Of a stretch of DNA of 6,926 bases, positions 1-5,684 are shown piece after piece. Numbering within the stretch: position 1 is the stretch's first letter; each line of letters begins with the position of its first letter. Position numbers and translations under genes: made by a program. This stretch comes from NaphS2 sp964588535 (GTDB lineage: Bacteria; Desulfobacterota; DSM-4660; Desulfatiglandales; Desulfatiglandaceae), in the NCBI GenBank assembly GCA_964588535.1, contig CAZPQA010000143.1, positions 1-6,926 of the forward strand, written 5' to 3'. A model generated the notes under the pieces. It did no database searches. It was not told where the DNA came from and saw only the letters and a program-made list of their open reading frames with translations.

Positions 1-303
1 GAAAATTTGCACGGTCACAACTGGAAGGTGGAAGTGGCGGTGGCGGGTGACCGCCTGGGAGATGATGGACTGCTGGTGGATTTCAGGGTCATCAAGGATC
101 ATACAAAACAGATCATTGATGAATTGGACCATAAATTTTTAAATGAAATTGACATGTTTAAGTCCATCGAGCCCTCATCTGAAAATATTGCCCGCCATAT
201 TTTCAAGACCCTGGGTGAATGTCTGAACATCGAGGGGATTCACGTGAGCAAGGTGACGGCCTGGGAGTCGGAGTCGGCTTGCGCGAGCTATACGGAGCCT
301 TGA
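1..303 (+). CDS. queD: 6-pyruvoyl-tetrahydropterin synthase / 6-carboxy-tetrahydropterin synthase family (QueD-like), 3' part
   Basis: The window opens inside this gene; 100 codons remain before a TGA at 301-303. Visible residues start ENLHGHNWKVEV, carrying the HGH zinc-binding motif of the family (residues 4-6 of the fragment). Then come a VDF segment (26-28), the LDHKFLN block with the catalytic-type Asp-His pair (43-44), PSSENIA (58-64; bacterial QueD usually has PTxEN), and a C-terminal WES glutamate (89) that in the family anchors the pterin. QueD makes 6-carboxy-5,6,7,8-tetrahydropterin from dihydroneopterin triphosphate in the cytoplasm, for 7-deazaguanine and queuosine synthesis. The N-terminal part with the catalytic Cys is outside the window, so a sister activity (PTPS or a folate-related variant) cannot be excluded. 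It is followed after 8 bases by kdsB on the same strand, which suggests co-transcription; the two pathways are otherwise unrelated. Confidence 0.88.
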   Translation, partial: ENLHGHNWKVEVAVAGDRLGDDGLLVDFRVIKDHTKQIIDELDHKFLNEIDMFKSIEPSSENIARHIFKTLGECLNIEGIHVSKVTAWESESACASYTEP

Positions 304-311
304 CCTCTGAA

Positions 312-1076
312 ATGAAAACTTATGCATTTATACCCGCAAGATACCAATCCAGCCGTTTTCCGGGAAAACCCCTGGCCATGATTGCCGGTAAACCCATGAT
401 TCAGCACACTTACGAACGGGCCCTGGTGTGCTCCGAACTTTCAGCGGTTTATGTGGCCACTGATGACGACCGTATCCTGGAATGTGTCAAGGGCTTTGGG
501 GGCAAAGGCTTAATGACGCGCCCCGATCATGTCTCCGGAACAGATCGAATTGCGGAAGCGGCTCAAAAGATTGGTGTGAAGGACCGGGATCTGGTCGTGA
601 ACATTCAGGGGGATCAGCCGGCTTTTCAGCCCGAAGTGATTTCCGCCATGATTGAACCCCTCATAGCAGACGAATCCATCCCCATGGGTACCCTTAAATG
701 TCGAATTCGGGATGAGGGGGATGTGACCAATCCCAACCATGTGAAAGTGGTGACGGATAACCAGGGACTTGCCCTCTATTTTTCCCGGTGTCCCATTCCT
801 TTCTGCCGGGACGTGAATCCGGGCCAGATCCATTTCAAGCATCTGGGCTTCTATTGTTTCAGGATGAATTTTCTGCTTAAGTTCACAGCCCTTCCCGAAG
901 GGAGACTCGAATCATTGGAGAAGCTGGAGCAGTTGCGGGCTTTAGAAAACGGATACAGCATCAGTGTTCCGGAAACCTCGTACGATTCCATCGAGGTGGA
1001 TGTTCCGGGTGATGTTGAAGCCATCGAAGAACTCCTTAACGGCAATCCGCAATCCGCATTCCGCAATCCGCAATGA
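312..1076 (+). CDS. kdsB: 3-deoxy-manno-octulosonate cytidylyltransferase (CMP-KDO synthetase)
   Basis: The 254-residue product activates KDO with CTP to CMP-KDO in the cytoplasm, supplying the inner core of lipopolysaccharide. The nucleotide-binding start IPARYQSSRFPGKPL (7-21) is diagnostic. It is followed by ATDDDRI (49-55), MTRPDHVSGTDRI (68-80), VNIQGDQP (96-103), YFSRCPIPF (156-164), HLGFYCFR (177-184), LEQLRALENG (205-214) and IEVDVPGD (227-234). By analogy with characterised KdsB/KpsU, Asp101 and Asp230 should hold the metal. The usual GDEP is GDQP here. The ATG at 312 fits the family N-terminus; an upstream in-frame GTG at 219 would add 31 unrelated residues inside queD and is rejected. 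No strong ribosome site is seen (a GGAG lies 14 bases upstream), so coupling to queD is plausible. The last residues (NPQSAFRNPQ) come from a heptamer repeat and look like a non-conserved tail. The stop overlaps the recJ start. Confidence 0.96.
   Translation: MKTYAFIPARYQSSRFPGKPLAMIAGKPMIQHTYERALVCSELSAVYVATDDDRILECVKGFGGKGLMTRPDHVSGTDRIAEAAQKIGVKDRDLVVNIQGDQPAFQPEVISAMIEPLIADESIPMGTLKCRIRDEGDVTNPNHVKVVTDNQGLALYFSRCPIPFCRDVNPGQIHFKHLGFYCFRMNFLLKFTALPEGRLESLEKLEQLRALENGYSISVPETSYDSIEVDVPGDVEAIEELLNGNPQSAFRNPQ
1044..1071. repeat. Tandem heptamer repeat, four units of AATCCGC (one variant)
   Basis: Four head-to-tail 7-base units lie at 1044-1050, 1051-1057, 1058-1064 (variant ATTCCGC) and 1065-1071, and a partial AAT follows. 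The array sits in the last codons of kdsB and ends two bases before the recJ ATG. Because 7 is not a multiple of 3, the repeat is read in shifting frame and encodes the tail NPQSAFRNPQ. It fills the place where the recJ ribosome-binding site should be. Confidence 0.9.
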
Positions 1077-2794
1077 AATCCTCGCCCAAGCGAAAGACTT
1101 GGAAATTAAAACCCGAATCATCACTTGTGCCGCGTCTCGTCAGTGAAGCCGGGGTGACGCCTCTCCAGGCGCAGCTTCTGGTGAACCGCGGCCTCACCGA
1201 CATTCCTGCCATTGATGCCTTTTTATTTCCCCGTTTATCTCAAATGATTGACCCCATGGGCATGAAAGGGATGGACGAAGCCATTAAGACCATTTTACTG
1301 GCCATGGAGGAACGCCAGAAAATCACCGTTTACGGCGATTACGATGCAGACGGTCTCACCGCCACCGCCTTGCTGGCGACCTTCCTGTCCCATCTGGGAA
1401 TTTCCGTGGCAACTTATGTGCCCGACAGGATGAATGAAGGGTATGGCCTGAATGAAACGGCGGTGAAACAGATTCACGAAAACGGGACGGGTTTGATCAT
1501 TACGGTTGATTGCGGGATTTCCAATGACAGGGAGGTGAAGCTGGCGCAAAACCTGGGGATGGATGTGGTCATCACGGATCATCACCTCATGCCAATCGGA
1601 TTTCAGGCGCAATGTCCGGTGGTGAATCCCCATCAACCCGGTTGTTCCTTCCCGTTTAAAGACCTTTCCGGCGTCGGGGTCTCTTTTTTTCTGGCTGTGG
1701 GGCTTCGTGCGGCATTGCGGAAAAAGGGATGGTTCAAGTCCGGAATCGAGCCGGATTTGAGAGACTACCTGGATCTTGCGGCCTTGGGCACCATGGCGGA
1801 TCGTGTGCCGTTGTTGGGACAGAACCGAATGCTGGTTTCCGTTGGCGTGGCTCGCATGGCCCACTCCATATGGCCGGGAATCCGCGCCATAATGAATGTG
1901 GCGAGCGTTGGTATGACGGATGTTTCTTCCGATGATCTGGCTTACAGGGTGGCCCCCCGGCTCAACGCGCCCGGTCGTATGGGGGATTCGCGTATGGGGT
2001 TGCAGGTGCTCATGAGTGAAAATCAATCTGAAGCGCACGTCCTGGCCAACAAGATCGATGCGGCAAATGTTCGACGTCAGGCCCTGGAGCAGGAGATCCT
2101 TGAACAGGCCATGGCCATGATGGATGATCAGATGGAAGGCAGACGCACCCTTGTGCTGAGTTCAGAAAAGTGGCACACAGGCGTTCTGGGCATTGTGGCG
2201 TCGCGCCTTGTGGACCGATATCACAAGCCTGTCATGATGGCTGCTATTAAGGACGGCCTTGCCGTTGGCTCCGGGAGGAGCATCGACGGGTTCGATCTTT
2301 ATGGCGCCATGAAAAAGATGTCCGATTGTTTTGATAAATTCGGCGGGCACTATCACGCGGCGGGGTTTACACTACCGGAAAATCGTTTGGAAAAACTCAG
2401 CGAAGATCTCGAAACAGAGGCTGAAGACCATCTCCATCCAGAGGATTTAATTCCCAGTATCAGCGTGGATTCGGAACTTCTCCTCAGGAACATCACCCCG
2501 GATGTCATAAATCAGATCAACCTCCTTGCCCCTTTTGGAGAGGGAAATCCGGAACCTGTTTTTATGGCCCGTTCCGTAAAGGTTTTTGACTCCAGGGTTG
2601 TGGGTGAAAGGCATCTCAAGCTGCGGCTTGGGCAGGGGGAACAGGTGCTCGATGCCATCGGATTCAGACTTGGGAGCCACCATCCCCTTAAAGGCGTCTC
2701 AATCGACCTTCTGTTTACACCCGAAATAAACCGATGGCAGGGAACCGAAAATGTGCAACTTAAGATTGTTGATCTGGCTCGTGCCCATCCATAA
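1073..2794 (+). CDS. recJ: Single-stranded-DNA-specific exonuclease RecJ
   Basis: The 573-residue length is typical of RecJ (E. coli about 577). This 5'-3' ssDNA exonuclease of the DHH phosphoesterase superfamily acts in recombination (RecF pathway), mismatch and base-excision repair. The core motifs are all present: VYGDYDADGLTATALL (Asp89, Asp91, Asp93), TVDCGIS (Asp146), ITDHH (Asp169-His170-His171), ALGTMADRVPL (Asp243) and APRLNAPGRM (about 294-303). The DHHA1 part follows, with GVLGIVASRLVDRYHKPVM, GSGRS and FGGHYHAAGF (Gly424-Gly425-His426). A C-terminal OB-like domain spans about 463-570. The metal-binding residues are intact, so the enzyme should be active. The ATG at 1073 is the only plausible start: an in-frame TAA lies at 1037-1039 and no other start codon follows it. 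The start overlaps the kdsB stop as ATGA and lacks a Shine-Dalgarno sequence, which suggests translational coupling to kdsB. Confidence 0.97.
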   Translation: MKSSPKRKTWKLKPESSLVPRLVSEAGVTPLQAQLLVNRGLTDIPAIDAFLFPRLSQMIDPMGMKGMDEAIKTILLAMEERQKITVYGDYDADGLTATALLATFLSHLGISVATYVPDRMNEGYGLNETAVKQIHENGTGLIITVDCGISNDREVKLAQNLGMDVVITDHHLMPIGFQAQCPVVNPHQPGCSFPFKDLSGVGVSFFLAVGLRAALRKKGWFKSGIEPDLRDYLDLAALGTMADRVPLLGQNRMLVSVGVARMAHSIWPGIRAIMNVASVGMTDVSSDDLAYRVAPRLNAPGRMGDSRMGLQVLMSENQSEAHVLANKIDAANVRRQALEQEILEQAMAMMDDQMEGRRTLVLSSEKWHTGVLGIVASRLVDRYHKPVMMAAIKDGLAVGSGRSIDGFDLYGAMKKMSDCFDKFGGHYHAAGFTLPENRLEKLSEDLETEAEDHLHPEDLIPSISVDSELLLRNITPDVINQINLLAPFGEGNPEPVFMARSVKVFDSRVVGERHLKLRLGQGEQVLDAIGFRLGSHHPLKGVSIDLLFTPEINRWQGTENVQLKIVDLARAHP

Positions 2795-2904
2795 ATGGCC
2801 AATTTGCCCGATTTCGGCGTCAGGCTCAAATCGTAATCCTCGAAATACTCATGTGTATTCCTGTGGTTACAATTATCGCCTTCCTTGAACTCGAACAAAT
2901 TTTC
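2795..2904. other. Convergent intergenic gap between recJ and the ACT-domain gene
   Basis: This 110-base gap separates two convergent genes. A six-base inverted repeat (CGATTT at 2809-2814, AAATCG at 2828-2833) has a 13-base loop and no following T run. Short AT-rich palindromes occur near 2848-2863 and 2895-2912. None has the GC-rich stem plus U-tract of an intrinsic terminator, so transcription may end by Rho or outside the gap. Confidence 0.5.
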
Positions 2905-3405
2905 TCATTTGTGGACGGACACTGGTTCGTTGAAAATCCGGGCCGCCATTTCGATATCTTCCGGGCTGAAGACAAATAACGCCTTCTGGCTGTCAGCCAT
3001 TGCGGAGCCATAGACGTAATTGATATTAATGCCTTCCTCCCCGAATTTTCTGGCCATTTCCGCCAGGCTTCCCGGTCGGTTCTCAATTTCCAGGGCGATC
3101 ACCGGAAGAATGTCAAAAAGGTAGCCTTTTTGGGACAGCAGATCGATGACTTTGTCCGTGTTTTCCGTCAGGAGTCGTATGAGGGCATAATCCGCGGAAT
3201 CTTTCTTCATGGACCCATAGCTTGCAGCGGACGCCACCCGTTTGAGGGATTTGCCCCTTGCCTTGAAAAGGGTCTGAACATATTCGGATGCGTCCTGAAT
3301 GGTCAGTGCGTCAATATTCATCCCGGCTTCCTCAAGCATGGCTGTCAGCTTGGCCAGTTCACCGGGGATGTTTTCCAGGAAAAGTGAAATCTCTGTTCTT
3401 ACCAT
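2905..3405 (-). CDS. Tandem ACT-domain protein (putative small-molecule sensor)
   Basis: This 166-residue soluble protein carries two ACT domains, folds that usually bind amino acids and regulate enzymes or transcription. ACT1 begins EISLFLENIPGELAKLTAMLEEAGMNIDALTIQD (about 5-38) and its second half resumes at DYALIRLLTENTDKVIDLLSQKGY (72-95). ACT2 is VIALEIENRPGSLAEMARKFGEEGININYVYG (102-133) through FVFSPEDIEMAARIF (144-158). Both carry the ENxPGxLA ligand-loop signature. It resembles stand-alone double-ACT proteins of the COG4747 type, but a basic insert of about 28 residues (43-71, KARGKSLKRVASAASYGSMKK) splits ACT1. No catalytic or DNA-binding domain is seen, so the target is unknown. 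The ATG has a strong ribosome site (GAAGGGA, 7 bases upstream). It lies 30 bases after hflC on the same strand and is probably the last gene of the hflK-hflC transcript. Confidence 0.88.
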   Translation of the reverse strand: MVRTEISLFLENIPGELAKLTAMLEEAGMNIDALTIQDASEYVQTLFKARGKSLKRVASAASYGSMKKDSADYALIRLLTENTDKVIDLLSQKGYLFDILPVIALEIENRPGSLAEMARKFGEEGININYVYGSAMADSQKALFVFSPEDIEMAARIFNEPVSVHK

Positions 3406-3412
3406 GATAAAA

Positions 3413-3419
3413 TCCCTTC
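3413..3419 (-). promoter_or_regulatory. Ribosome-binding site of the ACT-domain gene
   Basis: On the minus strand this reads GAAGGGA, 7 bases before the ATG at 3405. It fixes the start and shows that the gene can be translated independently of hflC. Confidence 0.75.
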
Positions 3420-3435
3420 TTCTGGTGGTGAAATG

Positions 3436-4401
3436 TTAATTGTTGCCGGGGCTGAGTTGATTGTAGGGACCATAGCCCTTGAAATACCTCAAGAAATCCG
3501 ATTCCGTCGAAAGGAGCAGGAAGCTCTTGTTGTCCATGGCGTTTTGGTACACATCCAGGGATTTCACAAAAGAGTAAAAATCCGGGTCTTTTTCATAGGC
3601 CTGGGCATAGATCATGGTGGATTTGGCGTCCGCTTTTCCCATAATCTCCTGGGCGGTTTTGTACGCTTCTGATGTGATTTTTTTGAGTTCCTTGTCCCGG
3701 TTTCCCTCGATAACACGCGCTTCTCCTTCACCTTCTGAGCGAAATTTTTCGGCAATCTGTTTTCGTTCCGCGATCATTCGTGCGTAAACGGATTTTCGAA
3801 CCTGTTCCACGTAGTTCAATCGCTTGATCTGTACGTCCACCAGTTCGATGCCGAAATCCTTCAGTTTGGGCTGGGCCTGGTCCATGATGCCTTTGGTGAT
3901 TTTTCCCCTTCCCGTGGTGATTTTACCCAGGGCTCGAGCTTCTTCTTTGGTGTGGCCGAGGCCCACCTCGAAAGTGTCCAACTCCCGGTTGGTATCCCTG
4001 ACGGTTTCAATAAGGGGATAGGAGGTAATGAAATTCCTGACCGCCGGGTCGATGATGTCGTCCAAACGGGCCTGGGCCCCCATGACGTTGTTCACGGTTT
4101 CAAAGAATTTAAGCGGGTTCACGATTTTCCATCGTGCAAAGGTGTCCACATAGATAAAGGTTTTATCCAAGGTGGGTACCTGGCCCGGGTCTCCGTCCCA
4201 CTCCAGGAGGTTCTTGGGGAAAAAGTTGGCCTGTTGAACGACCGGAATTTTAAAATAGAGGCCCGGGGCGGTTTTGGGCTCTCCAACGGCTTTGCCGAAC
4301 TGGGTGATGATTACCTGTTCGGTTTCACTGACGACATAAGCGCCTAAAAACAGGCCAGCCACGATAATAATGACGGGAATAATGAGTGCTTTTAGTTTCA
4401 T
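3436..4401 (-). CDS. hflC: SPFH/band 7 protein HflC, modulator of FtsH protease
   Basis: This 321-residue inner-membrane protein pairs with HflK in a large cage-like complex that surrounds and modulates the FtsH AAA protease. A single N-terminal membrane segment (about 5-24, ALIIPVIIIVAGLFLGAYVV) precedes the SPFH domain: QVIITQFGKAV (29-39), PGLYFKIPVVQ (46-56), YVDTFARWKIVNP (84-96), and ARLDDIIDPAVRN (111-123). A long charged, alanine-rich coiled-coil region follows, with the typical MIAERKQIAEKFRSEGEGEA (209-228) and ARVIEGNRDKE. The C-terminus, DPDFYSFVKSLDVYQNAM...SFLLLSTESDFLRYF (272-307), matches the HflC ending. The length is usual for HflC. The start is supported by a strong AAGGAG 7 bases upstream that lies inside the last hflK codons. 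The ATG overlaps the hflK TGA as ATGA, the usual tight coupling of this gene pair. Confidence 0.95.
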   Translation of the reverse strand: MKLKALIIPVIIIVAGLFLGAYVVSETEQVIITQFGKAVGEPKTAPGLYFKIPVVQQANFFPKNLLEWDGDPGQVPTLDKTFIYVDTFARWKIVNPLKFFETVNNVMGAQARLDDIIDPAVRNFITSYPLIETVRDTNRELDTFEVGLGHTKEEARALGKITTGRGKITKGIMDQAQPKLKDFGIELVDVQIKRLNYVEQVRKSVYARMIAERKQIAEKFRSEGEGEARVIEGNRDKELKKITSEAYKTAQEIMGKADAKSTMIYAQAYEKDPDFYSFVKSLDVYQNAMDNKSFLLLSTESDFLRYFKGYGPYNQLSPGNN

Positions 4402-5450
4402 TTTTTCACTCCTTCCGAGGTCCCGAGGTTCAGCAACGGGAGAAAATTCTTCTGATCGGCGTCCACAAAAAACTTCTTGTCGAGCTTGGGCAGAATGGTC
4501 TGCATGGCTTCCAGGTAGAGACGTCTGCGGGTCACATCTTCCGATTTGGCATAGGCCTGGTACATGTCGGTAAAGCGCGCCGCGTCACCCTTTGCACGGT
4601 TTACACGATCCATGGCGTAGCCTTCCGCGGCCTTGATGGTTTTTTCAGCATTTCCCTTTGCTGCCGGAATCACCTTGTTGTAGGCTTCCTTGGCCTGGTA
4701 GATCATGCGCTCTTTTTCCTGGATGGCCTGGTTCACTTCGTTGAAAGAAGGCTGCACCGGTTCAGGCACATTGGTCTTTTTCATCTCAACGTTCACGACT
4801 TTGATCCCAGTTTCTGCTTCATCGAGAAATTTCTGCAGCAGGACCTTGTCTTTTCCCGCAATTTCTTCGCGCTTGGAGATCACTTCGTTGATGGAACTGT
4901 CACCTACCACCAGGCGCATGCTGGCTTCGGCCAGGTCCCTGAAGGTTTTCCTTACGTGGTTAACCTTATAAAGATAATTGAACGGGTCTTTGACGCGGTA
5001 TTGGACAATCCAGGGTACCACCGCAACATTCAGGTCACCGGTCAGCATGAGGGATTCATTTAGGTAGGAACTCGATGAGGCGTAGCGGGTCTTGACGCCG
5101 GCTTGAAGGGTTCTGAAACCGAACTCTTCTTTGAAAACGTATCGTACCTTGACCTTGGTCACCTTTTCAATACCCCGGGGCATTTTAAAACCGAGCCCGG
5201 GTTGGGCTGTCCTCACATATTTCCCAAATCGCTGTATGACACCCACCTCATCCACAGCCACTGTATAAAAGCAGCTGGAGCCCAGAAAGAGCAGCACCAC
5301 CACCACAATGATAATCCAGGAGCCGCCGGGAAACTTTTTCCGGGCGCCACGGATTTTTTCAAAGATTTCTTCCACTCCTGGAGGACCTCCGGATTCCCCA
5401 CCCGGTTGTCTTTTTTTCTTCTCCTGCAATTTGTCCCAGTCCCAAGCCAT
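4398..5450 (-). CDS. hflK: SPFH/band 7 protein HflK, modulator of FtsH protease
   Basis: This 350-residue partner of HflC is anchored in the inner membrane with most of its mass in the periplasm. The N-terminal cytoplasmic tail is short and Gly/Pro-rich (MAWDWDKLQE..., then PGGESGGPPG), as is common in HflK. One membrane segment follows (about 45-62, WIIIVVVVLLFLGSSCFY). The SPFH domain shows VAVDEVGVIQRFGKYV (64-79), PGLGFKMPRGIEKV (84-97), MLTGDLNVAVVPWIVQYRVKDP (135-156) and LAEASMRLVVG (173-183). A coiled coil begins at VPEPVQPSFNEVNQAIQEKERMIYQAKEAYNKVIPAAKG (228-266), a hallmark of HflK. It is shorter than E. coli HflK (about 419), which has longer tails. The ATG at 5450 has AAGGAG 8 bases upstream. 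Another ATG at 5458 is out of frame and too close to that site. The gene heads a three-gene unit and has a clear promoter and long leader. Confidence 0.95.
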   Translation of the reverse strand: MAWDWDKLQEKKKRQPGGESGGPPGVEEIFEKIRGARKKFPGGSWIIIVVVVLLFLGSSCFYTVAVDEVGVIQRFGKYVRTAQPGLGFKMPRGIEKVTKVKVRYVFKEEFGFRTLQAGVKTRYASSSSYLNESLMLTGDLNVAVVPWIVQYRVKDPFNYLYKVNHVRKTFRDLAEASMRLVVGDSSINEVISKREEIAGKDKVLLQKFLDEAETGIKVVNVEMKKTNVPEPVQPSFNEVNQAIQEKERMIYQAKEAYNKVIPAAKGNAEKTIKAAEGYAMDRVNRAKGDAARFTDMYQAYAKSEDVTRRRLYLEAMQTILPKLDKKFFVDADQKNFLPLLNLGTSEGVKK

Positions 5451-5458
5451 TTTGGCAT

Positions 5459-5464
5459 CTCCTT
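5459..5464 (-). promoter_or_regulatory. Ribosome-binding site of hflK
   Basis: On the minus strand this is AAGGAG, ending 8 bases before the hflK ATG at 5450. It lies 16 bases beyond the nearest leader inverted-repeat arm, so it would be unpaired in either predicted leader fold. Confidence 0.8.
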
Positions 5465-5480
5465 AATCGAAAAACAAAGC

Positions 5481-5549
5481 CGGCAGAAATATTCATCAGT
5501 GAAAGTGTTTTTTCTTGAAAAAACAGACTGCCGAAAAAATTGATTTCGG
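5481..5549 (-). promoter_or_regulatory. hflK leader with overlapping, mutually exclusive inverted repeats
   Basis: The predicted leader (about 5565 to 5451) holds three inverted repeats. CCGAAA/TTTCGG sits at 5531-5536 and 5544-5549 with a 7-base loop. CGGCAG/CTGCCG sits at 5481-5486 and 5528-5533, enclosing 41 bases. Nested inside the latter is a 9-base-arm repeat, TGTTTTTTC and GAAAAAACA (5506-5514 and 5517-5525), around a 2-base centre. The first two share bases 5531-5533 and cannot both form fully. This resembles an RNA switch or operator layout, but no known riboswitch family is recognised. Confidence 0.45.
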
Positions 5550-5571
5550 ATAAAATATTTAAACTCCGTAT

Positions 5572-5600
5572 AGAATAATGGCGAAGCGGCTTCAGGTCAA
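5572..5600 (-). promoter_or_regulatory. Sigma-70-type promoter for hflK-hflC-ACT
   Basis: On the minus strand a -35 TTGACC (5600-5595, five of six consensus bases) is followed after exactly 17 bases by a -10 TATTCT (5577-5572, four of six). The start of transcription would be near 5565, leaving a leader of about 115 bases before the hflK ATG. The spacer contains an 11-base palindrome, GAAGC-N-GCTTC (5583-5593), a possible operator. Confidence 0.6.
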
Positions 5601-5627
5601 GAAATATCGGTCTTTTGTTTGAACATC

Positions 5628-5656
5628 TTGACTTATTCCGGTGGGTTCATTAGGGT
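5628..5656 (+). promoter_or_regulatory. Weak divergent promoter candidate for the YidD-like gene
   Basis: The -35 is TTGACT (5628-5633, five of six). After 17 bases comes TAGGGT (5651-5656), which matches only three of six -10 positions. Support comes from position: the extended -35 TCTTGAC is an exact inverted copy of the one on the other strand (5596-5602), and the predicted transcript would start about 22 bases before the ATG. The poor -10 suggests weak or activator-dependent expression. Confidence 0.35.
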
Positions 5657-5684
5657 TCGGGACAGGTTTAAGGTGTAAGGAAAG

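Noticed and set aside
219..311. GTG start giving a longer KdsB
   Set aside because: The extra 31 residues overlap the conserved end of queD in another frame and do not belong to the KdsB fold, which begins at the ATG at 312.
1295..2038. 247-codon open frame on the minus strand inside recJ
   Set aside because: It lies wholly antisense to a complete RecJ with all motifs, and its His/Arg/Gln-rich translation matches no family; it is a codon-bias shadow.
2809..2833. Inverted repeat after recJ as a terminator
   Set aside because: It has only six pairs, a 13-base loop and no T run on either strand.
2512..2898. Minus-strand frame downstream of the ACT gene beginning FEFKEGDNCNHRNTHEYFEDYD
   Set aside because: Its first part looks mildly protein-like, but it has only a TTG start and most of it is antisense to recJ; no family recognised.
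2873..2908. 11-codon ORF whose ATG overlaps the ACT-gene TGA
   Set aside because: It ends after MRKFVRVQGRR, too short to support as a gene without conservation.
4386..5063. 225-codon plus-strand open frame opposite hflK
   Set aside because: It is antisense to hflK, low-complexity (Phe/His/Val/Leu-rich) and resembles no known protein.
5514..5519. CTTGAA as a sigma-32 heat-shock -35
   Set aside because: No CCCCAT-type -10 lies at the right distance on that strand.
5540..5576. TTGATT with TATAGAAT as a plus-strand promoter
   Set aside because: The spacing is about 23 bases, too long for sigma-70, and the elements overlap the better minus-strand promoter.
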